DNA of 64,000 nt from Labia minor. Taxonomy: Eukaryota; Arthropoda; Insecta; Dermaptera; Spongiphoridae. Of this stretch, positions 12,540 to 24,084 are shown piece after piece. The position numbers and the translations under genes are program-made. The stretch's first letter is position 1. Each line of letters begins with the position of its first letter. A model generated the notes under the pieces. That model was given only the letters and a program-made list of their open reading frames with translations. It was not told where the DNA came from and did not search any database. The stretch covers positions 45,893,155 through 45,957,154 of the forward strand of contig OY720347.1 of the NCBI GenBank assembly GCA_963082975.1. Reading direction: 5' to 3'.

Positions 12540-13535
12540 TATAGGCGGAGGAAATATTAGGAGATATCATTGCGGGTTCAGGCCAAATCGACCAACATTA
12601 ATTAAGATATTTTCATTATGACAGATATTAGGAACAAAACCGCGAATTCAATATTTCTGTTCACTAATTATTTGTAGACTTTAGTAAAACATACACATGA
12701 CTCAATATAGATCAGCATAAACTTTTTCAAATTTTCAATCTTCAAATTTCTCTTGAAGGTAGTAAAGAAAGAATAAGATGGGGAAATCAATTGTAAAATA
12801 TTAGGTTACTCAGACGACTTAAATATAATAGGAGATTCGGCAATTGCAATTACAGATAGCGAGGAAAATTTAATGGAGGTTTGAAATTAATAGTGATAAG
12901 AAAAAATATTTAGTAACAAAGAGGAAGAGTATTAACATACAAAATCTTAAGATACAAAATGTAGAATTTGAATATGTAGAAAAATTGAATGTAATCACGA
13001 AGGATAATAATATTTGAGAAGAATTTAAATCGGGGTTGCAATCGGGAAACGCCTGTTATCTGCAATAAAGAGGCTTATCTCTTCAAAATTATTATCAAAG
13101 GGAATATATAAAAAGATTATTTTGCCTGTTGCATTATATGGGTGGGAGGCATGGTCTATGACCCTTGGAGATGAGAGTAGATTCAGAGTATTTGAGAATA
13201 GGATTCTTCCCTGCATTTATTGGCCAAAGAAAGATGAGGTCACCGGGTATGAGGGAGACTGTATAACAAGAAATTGCATGGCCTCTCTGCATCTTCAGAA
13301 ATAGTTAGGGTTATAAAAGGGAAAAAGCTGCGATAGGCAGGGCACGTGGCAAGAATGGGAGAGGAAAAAGATATTGGTGGGAAGACCGATTGGAAAACGT
13401 CCGCTTGGAAAACCAATGACGCGTAGGAAGGGACGTAAGAGAGATGGAATAAGGGCTCAGGATAGGGACACTTGGAGAAATGTGGTTGTTGCGGCTAAGA
13501 ACTTTCGAGTATCTTTGAGCCACATAGGTAGATAG
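12540..13535 (+). pseudogene. Decayed LINE reverse transcriptase inside family H copy 1
   Basis: Pieces of a non-LTR reverse transcriptase follow one another in shifting frames. They are CGFRPNRPT at about 12571; the catalytic-box relic GYSDDLNIIGDSAIAI from about 12804, where YADD has become YSDD; INSDKKKYLVTKR; ILPVALYGWEAWSMTLGDE at about 13120-13175, the conserved block after the palm; and a C-terminal tail KRPLGKPMTRRKGRKRDG...RNVVVAAKNFR up to about 13520. Many stops and frameshifts, and a large deletion before the YSDD box, show it is dead. The order and spacing match the last third of a LINE ORF2. Confidence 0.85.
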
Positions 13536-13713
13536 ATATAACATATACAATAATAATATATATAATTAATATAGTGATTAAATTAAAATATATTTTTTAA
13601 ATAAGAACACAAAAAGAAATGAATGTTTTATGTAATATACTGATTGAAACAAAATGGATGAAAACCTTTTAATACTTTCAACCACCAAATACTATGTACA
13701 ACTCGGGGGTACA

Positions 13714-13758
13714 GGGGGCGGAGCCCCCGTCTAGGTGTGAAGAGCGCCGAAGGCGCTC
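13714..13758. other. Twin GC-rich hairpins at family H 3' end
   Basis: Two perfect stem-loops lie 13 bp apart: GGGGGC-GGA-GCCCCC and GAGCGCC-GAA-GGCGCTC. The same pair occurs at 36093-36140 (minus), 45708-45747 and 56010-56055. By position the second matches the Helitron 3' terminator hairpin. The role of the first is unknown. Confidence 0.8.
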
Positions 13759-13769
13759 TGAGCAGCTAG

Positions 13770-14328
13770 TATTATATAATTAATATCTAGTTCAAATGAA
13801 AGATTATTTAAATTTCATATAAAATTAAATAATAAGGTCAAGAGATGGAAGTATATGATTTCAATTTTTATAGCTAGAAAATACATAAAAGGATTTTTTC
13901 AAAAACCAAATATATATATATATACGTATATATATTTCAGATTATCTAACATATAAAAAATGGATGAGATATCCCTGAAACGGTGTTTTCTTTTTATTCA
14001 TCTCAAGATTTTATCAAATTCCAAGATATTAAATGGACACGGAACACCGTTTGGATGAGTGAGAAAAGAACCATAAAAGGACCTTTGTTAAATGTGGGGA
14101 TAGACAAGGGGAATGTCTTATAAAATAGCGAGTCAGGTTAACATTTAAAGTCAATGTGAATATGATACCTTATATAACCGTTAATTTGAGAAAATGTGAT
14201 ACAATATACGTAATTATAAAACATAATGAATACAGACATATTTATAAAAAAAACTTTATTTTACTTAATTAAACATATACTTTTTCAATTATTTTTCTAT
14301 ATTTATTTTTTCTTTTATATAAAAAAAT
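13770..14328. other. AT-rich spacer
   Basis: AT-rich, non-coding. A short inverted pair, AAACGGTGTT (near 13979) and AACACCGTTT (near 14043), could form a loop of about 55 bp. No gene is seen. Confidence 0.4.
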
Positions 14329-14845
14329 CTGTAGTTTCTCTACTCGACTATCTAGCAAATCTGAATTTGATTAATTGACATAAAATAAATTTAAATTAAA
14401 TTAAATTAATTAAATTATAAATTAAAATTAATAAATAATATTAAACCAGCGCGTTTTTGGCTCTTTGTTGATGGCGCGTGATTGCCAGACAACGTGTTAA
14501 AAATGAATTCCGGTACTTTCAGCGATTCAATCAAGCTGAAAATCTATATATAGCAGTTTTATACAATTTTTAATCATGTGGAAAAATATCAAATATATAT
14601 CTTTATTTTTATGGTCAGTTTAGAGGAAAAAAAATCAAAACGTAGCAGGTAATGACCCACTTCCAATAATTCCCCTGTACCAAATTTCATTATTCTAGCT
14701 CAAACCATTTTTGCATAATCTTGTCACACACACACAGACAGATATTTTTCCTCAACTTTAGTGAAAATGACTCAGGGACCTTCAAAACGTATAAAAACAT
14801 CAAAATCTCGACATCGAAAATTTTCATGATCTCTGACGAGTTAGT
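14329..14845 (+). mobile_element. Family A copy (517 bp)
   Basis: It follows the consensus order seen at 26399-26986: a decayed 5' end resembling CTGGAGTGTCTCCACTCGAC, ACTATCT, an AT-rich block, CCAGCGCG...TGATGGCGCGTGATTG, the TTTCAGCGATTCAATCAAGC core, TATATCTTTATTTT, CAAACC.TTTTTGC.TAATCTTG, an ACACACACAGACAGA run, and an end at CTCTGACGAGTTAGT. It is shorter than other copies through an internal deletion. Non-coding. Confidence 0.75.
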
Positions 14846-15796
14846 AACAATTTATTTCATTCTTTTGTTATATTTTGATATTTTAAAAATTACAATTTGA
14901 ATAATTTCTTATAATTACGTTATACAATAGAATAATAAAATCTTTTCAAAATGTGTTGGTATACATAGTGATTTATCTACTGAACATAAAAATTAAATTA
15001 ATAAATAAAAAAAAATATTCTATAAAAATTCTCATATATGTTAATAATTAAAATATTTATAATATTTTTATGTATTTAAATTAAAAATACATATGAGAAA
15101 ACATTAATAATACTTGGTTGCGTGAAATGAAAACATGAGAGTAAAAATAAATAAATAAAAAAAAATTATTTGTTCACTTAAAAACATGTATATTTCCATT
15201 TCCCCTGTAGTTACAAATATTACAGACATGGGGCTTTAATGAATCAGGGGGTTTGACTCTCTAGATAGGGTCCGTTCGATTTTGAATTTACATATAAACG
15301 TATAACGGACACCCTTGGGAAATGGTTTAAAGAGACGTGGGAGAAAAGATTTGTAAACTAATTTGCTTACTCAGGAGAATCAGAATTTGTAAACTCAGGG
15401 AAATTGACTGATTTTCAGAAGGTAAAATCACTTTTGGTTCGTAGTGCCCACATTCTTTTGATAAATTTTAAATTTGTCATTCTTTTTTAAATTAATTCAA
15501 ATTTTTTCTTAGACGCACAGGACTATAATCAGGATACGGATAGTATTCCTGTAATTTACCATAATTTTTTTTTTAAATAAAATGTTCTTAGCAAAGTTAG
15601 GTTATAGTTTTGATCAAGTGTTTAAACCTCCCGTCCGCTTAGATTTAAGATTAAATAGTTAATTTCAAATGGCTAAATTGTTAATTTATCTAAAAAGTCA
15701 AAAAAATTAATTTAATTATTTATTTTTTTTATAATTGTAATTTCATAAAAAAAAATAAAGGACGTGTACACTATATTATAAAATAAATAGATAATA
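14846..15796. other. AT-rich spacer with one balanced patch
   Basis: AT-rich. The stretch at about 15190-15440 is better balanced but shows no open frame with a recognisable product and no repeat match within the window. Confidence 0.35.
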
Positions 15797-16677
15797 GGTT
15801 GTCAAATATCTCCCTTCCGCCTTTTTCGCGGCTATGTACAAAGCGCTACAGAGCTCGTATCTGGTAATACTATACATCATTTGAAAGGTCTTGACATAAC
15901 CTATAAAACGACGCTAAGCATGATTAGTTTGGATATTGCGTTCAACAGTTATAGACGAGTAAACATGGAGTTCACTAAAGCCGAAATTCGCGTTATTTTA
16001 AAGTTTCCCTTCGTTAAAGGCAAATCCGCTAGAGAAACGTTGCGTGAGATTAATGGTGTTTTGGGGGATGATATTCTATCATTTCGAACCGCGGAGGAAT
16101 GGTTTCGACGATTCAGAGCCGGTGAAAACGACACCATGGTTTTCCTGTATGTTTGGTGGGATTGGAAGGGAATCATCCACTATGAGCTGCTCCCATATGG
16201 CCAGACGCTTAATTCTACCATCTACTGCGAACAACCGGACCGCTTGAAGCAGGCAATCGACCAGAAGCGTCCAGAATTGGCCAACAGGAAGGGTGTAGTG
16301 TTCCACCAGGACAACGCCAGACCACACACCTCGTTGATGACTCGTCAGAAGCTACGGGAGCTCGGATGGGAGGATTTATCACATCCACCATATAGCCTGG
16401 ACATAGCGCCAAGTAATTACCACCTGTTCCTGTCCATGGCGAACGCCCTTGGTGGTGTAAAGTTAGACTCAAAAAAGGCTTGTGAAAAGTGGCTGTCCGA
16501 GTTCTTCGCAAATAAGGAAGGGGGTTTCTACGAGGGGGTTATTATGAAGTTGCCGTCTAGATGAAAACAGATTATCGAACAAAACGGCGCATATTTGAAC
16601 TAAATCCGATCACTGTAACACTTTTTATAAAGCATTGAATAAAGAGCAAAAAAGCGGAAGGGAGATATTTGACAACC
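15797..16677 (+). mobile_element. Internally deleted mariner with perfect inverted repeats
   Basis: Ends begin GGTTGTCAAATATCTCCC and match perfectly over 24 bp, flanked by TA (15795-15796 and 16678-16679). The unit is 881 bp, against about 1.3 kb for full mariners. The deletion is within the transposase gene, joining the first helix-turn-helix to the middle of the catalytic domain. The perfect inverted repeats suggest it moved fairly recently, presumably using transposase from an intact relative. Confidence 0.95.
15965..16604 (+). pseudogene. Mariner transposase, internally deleted and catalytically broken
   Basis: The start is the ATG at 15965 (MEFTKAEIRVILKF), because that is where the mariner helix-turn-helix begins. 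The frame is also open upstream from 15881. Residues 1-57 form the first HTH, with RTAEEWFRRFRAGENDT at its end. The next residues jump straight to VWWDWKGIIHYELLPYG, so the second HTH and the first catalytic Asp are deleted in frame. The second Asp is kept in HQDNARPH. The third, 35 positions on, is Asn (IAPSNYH instead of the usual SDYH). A TGA at 16562-16564 truncates the frame, and 13 codons of normal C-terminus follow to the TAA near 16602. Three independent lesions mean it cannot catalyse transposition, though the HTH could still bind inverted repeats. Confidence 0.9.
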
Positions 16678-16679
16678 TA

Positions 16680-19600
16680 ATATTTGAGGCTTTGATTTCT
16701 TCAATAAAATTTGTCACCTTCAAAGTGGACGATCATCGAATTTCAAGTCTAGAGTTCAAATTTTATTACGCCATTATCCAAAATTTTTTTATATTTTAAT
16801 TAATTTTTTTATACAGTTTGCTTATTTTCTTATTATAAAAATATTGATGAATTAATTTTATTTTATTAATTTTCATTTATCTCCCAAAAACACTTTTTGA
16901 ATCATTGTTAGCAGCTTTTTCAATTATTTTGAGTATAATTTTAAGAATGAAATAAACCTGAATTCAGAGAATTAATATTTAAATTTGTAAAGACATCTCA
17001 TAGAACTATGAGTGAAATTAATAAAAATTGTCTTTCGAACTAGATATTTATATTTATTTATAAATATATATAAAGAAAGAGAGAAGCATAATAATGTTAA
17101 CATTAATGCAAATTATGAATAAGGAGAATAATTAAAAAATATTTGAATTCAATTCTCTAATTAATTTTTCATATTCATATCATTCATATTTTTTTAATAT
17201 TTATATTTTCATAATTATATTTCCGAATAATTCATATTTTTATAAGATCAATTTAGTATTCTTAAACTTAAAATTTATATATTATATATATACATACATC
17301 AACAAATAAAATTTCTTTTGGAGGAATTGGTTGGTTAGTGAAGCGAGAATGGAGCTTAAGTTTATGTTTAAAATTAATGCTTAAACAAAAAACAAATTAT
17401 CATAAAATGGTTTCAATGGTATGTGATGTTGGTCTATTTTTAAACATAAGAGCAACATTTATTTATTTAAGAAGGAAACTTGTGCACGTTTAGTAAATTT
17501 GCAGAAGTTGTAATTTATTAGTGAAATGCCATTTACGAGGTTCACGAGATGCTTCATATTAAGTGTTTGAAATTTTATTATTATAAAGTATTATAAAGTT
17601 TGTATATTCTATAATTACCTTCAAAACACAGGAAAACATATTCAAGAAGTAAAATAATGTTTAAAGGCCTCTTACCTGAAACAAAAATGAAATAAGAATT
17701 AATTATCTTAAAATAGAAATTAGATTTGGAATTATAATAATAATAATATTATAAAACATTTGTAGTTAAGTTATAATATAATTCATTAATAATTTTATAT
17801 ATATTTATGATTATATATATTATTTCTAAAAATATGCATTTAAAGATTACAAAAAAAAATGTTGGGGGACATTTTAATGAATAAAAATATTTTAATGAAT
17901 AGTTTTATTTTTATTCCATTGGTTGTTGATGATTTTAGATGACAGATATAATGAATTTAAAATAAATCAATAATTTTATTGATATTAATAGTAGAATCTT
18001 AGCCATCTACTATTATAACAAAATTTTATTTTTAAGATAATAAATTAGAGCTTTTGTTTTTCCTCTCTTCTTTAATTTAATTTATTATTTCTATTAATGT
18101 TGAAATAATAATTTGATCTATAAAAATTAAAGTTGATTAAAGTAATAAAATAATAGAATATAATGAGTTAAACTTAAAAAAAAAAATAATGAATTCAATT
18201 AAATTGATTAAAAAAAATATATTAGAAAAGATTTTATATTATGTTGTTAAAATTTAAAGGTGAAAAATGGATGAAATAACAAGAATGGAGGTGGTTATGG
18301 AATGAGAAATTGCATGATATCAAGGCATTTTGGGATATAATTATAATTATAAAATTAAATTATTGTTCGTTTAGGGAAAGAAATAATTGTTTTGGAGAAA
18401 CCACTTGGGAAATAGCAGTAGATAATAACCAAAGAGTGCAATTGAATGATGAGGGTAAATACTAGGAAACTAGGAGAATGTTAATTGGATATAAAGATGG
18501 GGGGCAAAAGATAGTATTACCGCAGAGAATTTTAAATTTGTTTGACAAGCAATTAAATTTTTTCAGATTATTAATTTTAATAGAAAATAAATAAATAAAT
18601 AAATAGATTTTTATTGAATAAAAGAAATCAATTATTTTTCAATTTATAAATTGTAAAATAAAAATAATTGAAATTAAGCTATAGATTTCAAGCTTTGTAT
18701 TTAAGCTTATAGTAAAAATAAAATAATAATAAAAAAAATCAATTCTGCTATAAAAGTGATTAGAGTGAGTGGAAGCAGCTTGCTGTTAATTGAGTCTCCA
18801 CTTTGTTTCATTCTCTGCATGACCCAATTGCCACTAATTAATATAAATGTTCCGAATGCGGGATGAGACTTCCGCAACTTTGTCAATGAATTTGCCTCTC
18901 TAGACAAATGGACTTTTCCATTAATAAGATACAATAAATTAATATACAACACCTTTATAACTTAAAAACTTAAATAATATTTCAATCAATATCATATATA
19001 AATAGATATATAAATAATTAAATAAAATAAAAAATAATCAATTCAATATAATATAATTATATGATAAAATCTAATAATATGAAAGAAAATCTTATTAATT
19101 ATTTTTGTGTTATAGATATAGAACATATTATATGAATGTTAGATGTGATCCACCTCTTTAAGGAAGAAGAATATATTCGGAGTAGTTGAAACGGATTCTT
19201 TATAGAATTTATAAATTGAAAAAAGGTGGAAACATTACATAATTACATGACATGTTAACATTATCTTATAATTGTGTGGATGAAATGGGTGAAGAAAGAT
19301 TGATAATTTCATTTTTCATGTTCAATAATTACAAAAAATAATTTAATCTAAAAAAATATTTTTTCTTTTAAATTGTTTTTTTTTAGTATACACTACTAGC
19401 AATTGTCATATTCGATATAATTAAAACGTTCATAAATGTAAGTATTTTTCATTAAAAGTTTTACTTTTTCATCTGTATTCCCTTAAATATTATAATTAAT
19501 ATGTGTTAAAGCACTATACATGAATTTATCAATCAATTATTTAATGTTTAATATAAAAATAAAAAATGTTACTAAAGTAATGTAAAAAACTAAGAATTCA

Positions 19601-19879
19601 TTTAAAAAAATTGAATTTATGTTATGAAATTTGAACTTTGTAGAATTTGAGATGCGTCTTAAAAATGAATCCTTTCTTTACCAAATCAGGCTTATTTATA
19701 TAAACTTTAAAATTAAAAGAAAAATATAAATAATAATAAAATAAAATATCTTAATATGACAAATGCATTTAGAATTAAATAGAATAGAAATGAAGGATAT
19801 TTTTATTTTCATTTAAAAATTTAAATGAATCCATATTAATCGATCACTTAACATTAATGATTAACGCCTCGTCATTTAT

Positions 19880-19913
<34 letters not shown>

Positions 19914-20489
19914 GGAATTATAATATTATTTTTCAAAATAAAATGACATTAATCTAAAATTTTGAATGATAATGCAAAGTAAATTCTTACTTATGCAAAT
20001 TTAGATAATTTATAATCATATTTGATTAATTAAAAATAATCTAAATATATAAATAAACAAAATTTACTAAATGATTCTGAATTTTTATTTTATTTCTGGT
20101 TTTTTTTAATCTTCACATTCGTAACTTTATCATTATATGTAAGTAATTAGCAGTTTCGTTTCCTTAAGCTGCTTGAGTTTTCTTGAAGATATCTTTCTTA
20201 CAATTATGTAGTTAAGATTGTGCATACTGTGTTACATCATCAGCCACCTTCTGTCATACACTCACAATTCTTGACATTTCACTCTTTTTGGGCACTATAA
20301 TATTGTTAGATTATAAGTATTTTTAACAAAGGGTCTAGAAAAGCACTTACGAAAATTTAGATAGAGGATCAAAAACCATTTGGCGTATATAATTGACGTT
20401 TCGGCGTACAATAGCCAATCTATTGAATATGACAACCAAGTGAGGCTCTCACTTATACCTAACATAGGTTATTACCACATTATGCACCG
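16680..20489. other. Long AT-rich stretch, one candidate conserved island
   Basis: Mostly AT-rich. The patch at about 18740-18955 is balanced, lacks repeats, and carries an 81-codon minus-strand frame (18707-18952) that matches no family I recognise. It also contains TAATTA-type homeodomain-like cores, so a conserved regulatory element is as likely as an exon. A TG array lies at 19882-19911. The patch at about 20150-20300 is also slightly richer in G+C. Nothing else is seen. Confidence 0.4.
19882..19911. repeat. (TG)n microsatellite
   Basis: Fifteen perfect TG units. Confidence 0.95.
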
Positions 20490-20625
20490 AGAGCTAAGAA
20501 GTTACAATTAGTTTTGTTCATTATCCGAATATATGTTCGTTGTCTGAAAACAAAAATCTTTCGTGAAAATGTTCGTTATCCGAGGTGATCGTTGTCCGTA
20601 TAGTTGGTTAACCGATCACCCAGTG
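20490..20625 (-). mobile_element. One end of a pogo/Tigger-like element
   Basis: Read on the minus strand it starts CACTGGGTGATCGGTTAACC next to a TA. Direct variants of GTTCGTTATCCGA recur at about 20515-20527, 20535-20548, 20571-20583 and 20588-20600. Subterminal repeats of this form resemble those near the ends of Tigger-like transposons. The opposite end was not found, so this is probably a truncated relic. Confidence 0.45.
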
Positions 20626-21073
20626 TAGTATAGTAATATTTATAAATATGTAAAGGTCATTTTAATGTTATTAGGCTCTTCAATAAGAAAAAAAGATTTT
20701 TTGAAATTTTATATGAAAATTTAAAATTGATTTAATTGAATATTTGATAATTATAAAAATATGGTATTGTAATTATAAATAAATTGTTTATTTTATTTAA
20801 ATTCAAAATTGTGTATTTAAAAGATAAAAAGTGGAATTGAAGGGCCTTCTCTATCTATTGTTCCTACTTTCCTATTTTCTTAATTTTTACTAAAAAAAAT
20901 TTCTGATTATTGAAATACCACATAATGAAAACTATATTCAATTTGAAATGGTTCAGACACATGATATATGATATGGATTTCTCCAAAATTTCGACACAGT
21001 TAAGGCTTGTTTATAAATTAATTTTTTGACTGAGAAAATTCTGTTTGAAAATGAAAGCTTTAATATTTTTAAT

Positions 21074-21643
21074 TACTATCTCGCCACTATGTTTATTTAT
21101 ATATTACTATGCGACCACGAAAATTTTCGATCTCGAGATTTTTATGTTTTTATACGTTTTAAAGGACCCTGAGTCATTTTCACTGAGGATGAGAAAAATG
21201 TTTGTCGGTCTGTGTGTATTTAGACAAGATTATGCAAAAACGGTTTAAGTTAGAATAATGAAATTTGGTACACGGGCATTATTCAAAATTCGTAGTTTTC
21301 TATCAACTTTTGAGAAATGTAGCTCATCTGGAATTGGCCATAACCTATCACGTTTTTATTTTTTTCCTCTAAACAGAGAGTATAAATAAAGATATATGTT
21401 TGATAATTTTTCAAATAATTAAAAATTGTATAAAACTGCTATATATAGAATTTCAGCTTGAATGAATCGCTGAAAGTACCGGAATTCATTTTTTAACACG
21501 ACTGGTGAAGACGCGCCCGCACGTGACGTGGTGCCATCAACAAAGAACCAAACACGCGCTGGTTTAATATAATTTAAATATAATACGATATATGTTAATT
21601 AATCCAATTCAAAATTGCGAGATAGTCAAGTGGAGACACTCAA
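21074..21643 (-). mobile_element. Family A copy (minus orientation)
   Basis: The 3' end is at 21074 (ACTATCTCG, with the terminal hairpin disturbed by extra bases) and the 5' end at about 21643 (TGCGAGATAGTCAAGTGGAG, then ACACTC). The interior carries all family blocks: CCCTGAGTCATTTTC, GTCTGTGTGTATTTAGACAAG, AAACGG, the TTGAATGAATCGCTGAAAG core, and the CACGTGACGTGGTGCC segment. A short open frame at 21045-21248 crosses it and is not meaningful. Confidence 0.85.
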
Positions 21644-24084
21644 GATATTTTTCTTATGATTAATCATTTTTATATTAGTATTATTAAATTTATTATTATA
21701 ATTATGTTATATTATAAGTATTTAAAGAGAATTATTTAATTACCATAATTATCTTAAATTGTTGTTGTAAGTATACCATGACATTTCAAATATCATATTT
21801 AAAATGTAGATTTTGATGGAAACGGTCTAATTTAAGTGTTAAATAAGTTTAAAAGAACAAAAATCTTCATAAGAACTGATTCTACTTCTAATAAACTTTA
21901 TTGTTACTGGGCGATAACATTTTCAAAGCAGATAATTTGATTTTTAAATTTCTACTTCACCAAGATACTTTAATTATTTATTTTATTATCACACCAAAAA
22001 AATATTTCAATTCTCTTTGGGTCTTTAAATAATTTTACCTTTCCTCAGTAATAACTTCTTTATAGACTAAAACAGACAGGCATTAAATCTTTCTAAAGAA
22101 ATAAAAACTTTGTCTTTTGAAAGAAATATAGAGGTTAACTTTTTTTTTTTTTTTTTTTTGAAAAATTGACCAATTCTTAGCTATCAACAGAAGATTATAA
22201 TCCGGAAAAATATGTGAATTTTCTTTTCAAAAGTAAATCTTAAAAATTATTCGATTTTTAATTTACGATATAAAATATATTTGTGTCATTAAGTTTTTTT
22301 CTTATTTCTTAAGGTTTTTTTTCCTCAAACCATAACAAAACGAATTTACATCTAAATAAGCATAAATTGTATTCAACAAAATAAAATAAAAAAAATAAAA
22401 ATATAAATCATGATTTTATTTTTTTATTTTTAAATAATTACTTATATTTTATAATATTCAAATTATTATATAAAATGTGCTAAAAGAGAAAAAGGTATAA
22501 TTAAAAAAAATATATTGATTTTAAAAAATTAACTATTCAATTAATAAATCTAAAATTCAATATTTGTAAGATGAAATTATAATTAATAGATAAAGAGGAA
22601 AACAATAGCTTATTATCATTTTCAAAGATATTTTTTATTTACACCTTCAGAATAAATTGTTTGGTTTATAAAAAATTGAACATACTTTATAGTAATAGAC
22701 ATTTCAGCAACTTTTGCATCACGGATCAATATTGATGAAAAAATTCCAGTTTCTATATTCCTAGACAGGCAAAATATTGTTTGTCAAAATAAAGGAAATT
22801 GGAAAGAGGAATAAATTGAATTTTTTATTTTGTAAAATACAATTTAAAACTATTCTTCTCTCCTTGGTAGCTAGTATTGTATTATTATCGAAATTTATGA
22901 TATATATATATTAAATTTTTTAAAGTTTTTTTTTGTAGGGGGGAGCGAGGGAAGGGATAAATTGAAGAGTAAGAGGTTATTTATTTTCTGTTATATGTTT
23001 ATTACATATGCGAATATATATGTCGTGTATAACATGCCCACGTTAATGTATATAATAAATCTGAATTCAAAACACCCTTCTTAATAATAGAAGGCTAAAT
23101 GAGATAGGAGGGCGATGAGGGCCGCATATAGAAAGGAGAGGGAGAGCGGGAGGGAGCGCCTTTGATTTTCTCCTGGTATAAACTTTGCAAAGTGGTTGTA
23201 TTTCCAATGGAATGAAATTTGCATAAGTGCTTAATAGTGAACAAGACAAGTCTATTTGGCAAAGAGAAATTAGCCCAAACGGTCGGGATTGGAAGGCAGA
23301 GGTAAAAATTCGAGGATGACACTTCGAGTCTATTTTGGAATTCGAGATTTATTACAACGTCTATTTGGTGATATCTTAATGAAATCAGGAGAAGTGGTGA
23401 CGACCACGATGTCAAGCGAAAAGTAGGGGTGTGATCATGGACGAGGGAAGCGTCTCGGAGGAAAGAGAAGTGATAGGGGGAGAAAGTGGGGTGGGGGGAG
23501 GCTAGCGGCAAATTGAGCCCGCGAAGTTGGCACAGAGCGACACTGCGCCAGGGGCTGAATTTGGCGAGAAGTCATGAAAGGACCCACCCTCTTTTAACCC
23601 CCAGGACGAAAACTTACCCTCATCCACGGATTCTCATTATCGATCTACCCAGATGCCAAAAGGAAACTTGGCGCATAATATGTCAATTAGTTAAGATAGA
23701 AAACTTTGAAACTTAAACAGAGAGTGAGAGTGGAAAAATAAAAAAAATAAAATGAAATTGACTCAAGATCGTCTAAAAGCACTATTAATAGCAACAAATA
23801 AATATAAGAATGGAGTTTGAATGAATAAACAGTCCTATGGAATCTACAAACTAAAATAAATAAACTGTTGTACTGAGCATCACACTACTTTCACTTCTCT
23901 ACAACATTCAATAATAAAAAATATTATTCTAATTTTTTCGAATGATGAATTTATCGTTTAAAATGTAAAATTCAATAAAATATATTAAAATTTAATTCAA
24001 TTCAAAAATTTTAAAAATAAACATCAAACAAAATTTCCCGTTGATCAATTTTTAATTGTTGTACATATTGTTGTATATATTTAT
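21644..24084. other. AT-rich stretch with a GC-richer island at 23.0-23.7 kb
   Basis: AT-rich apart from about 23040-23715, which is clearly richer in G+C and has a purine-rich top strand. A 138-codon open frame lies on the minus strand (23095-23511), but its Pro/Ser/Leu-rich product is what reverse-complemented purine tracts produce, and no domain is visible. The island occurs once in this window. It may be a conserved non-coding element, a promoter or an untranslated exon. A poly-T tract is at about 22141-22159. Confidence 0.4.

Larger units (their letters stand above)
10452..13769 (+). mobile_element. Family H copy 1: Helitron-like element carrying a LINE fragment
   Basis: This 3318-bp unit starts with TC (TCTATATATATAAAAAAAGG) and ends with CTAG. 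It lies between A (10451) and T (13770), the Helitron signature of 5'-TC...CTRR-3' inserted between A and T. The perfect hairpin GAGCGCCGAAGGCGCTC (13742-13758) lies 7 nt before the CTAG, where Helitrons carry their terminator hairpin. A second perfect hairpin, GGGGGCGGAGCCCCC, sits at 13714-13728. No Rep/helicase protein is visible, so it would be non-autonomous. The interior contains a CTGT microsatellite, AT-rich blocks shared with the copies at 36-37.8 and 46.7-48.3 kb, and a decayed LINE reverse transcriptase. The Helitron class is inferred from termini only. Confidence 0.7.

Noticed and set aside
15949-16511. Additional frames overlapping the 15.9-kb mariner
   Set aside because: Shadows of the transposase. 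Only the frame starting at 15965 gives mariner motifs.
23095-23511. 138-codon minus-strand open frame in the 23-kb island
   Set aside because: No recognised domain. Its composition is what the reverse complement of purine-rich DNA gives, and there is no splice or start support. Kept only as part of the island entry.
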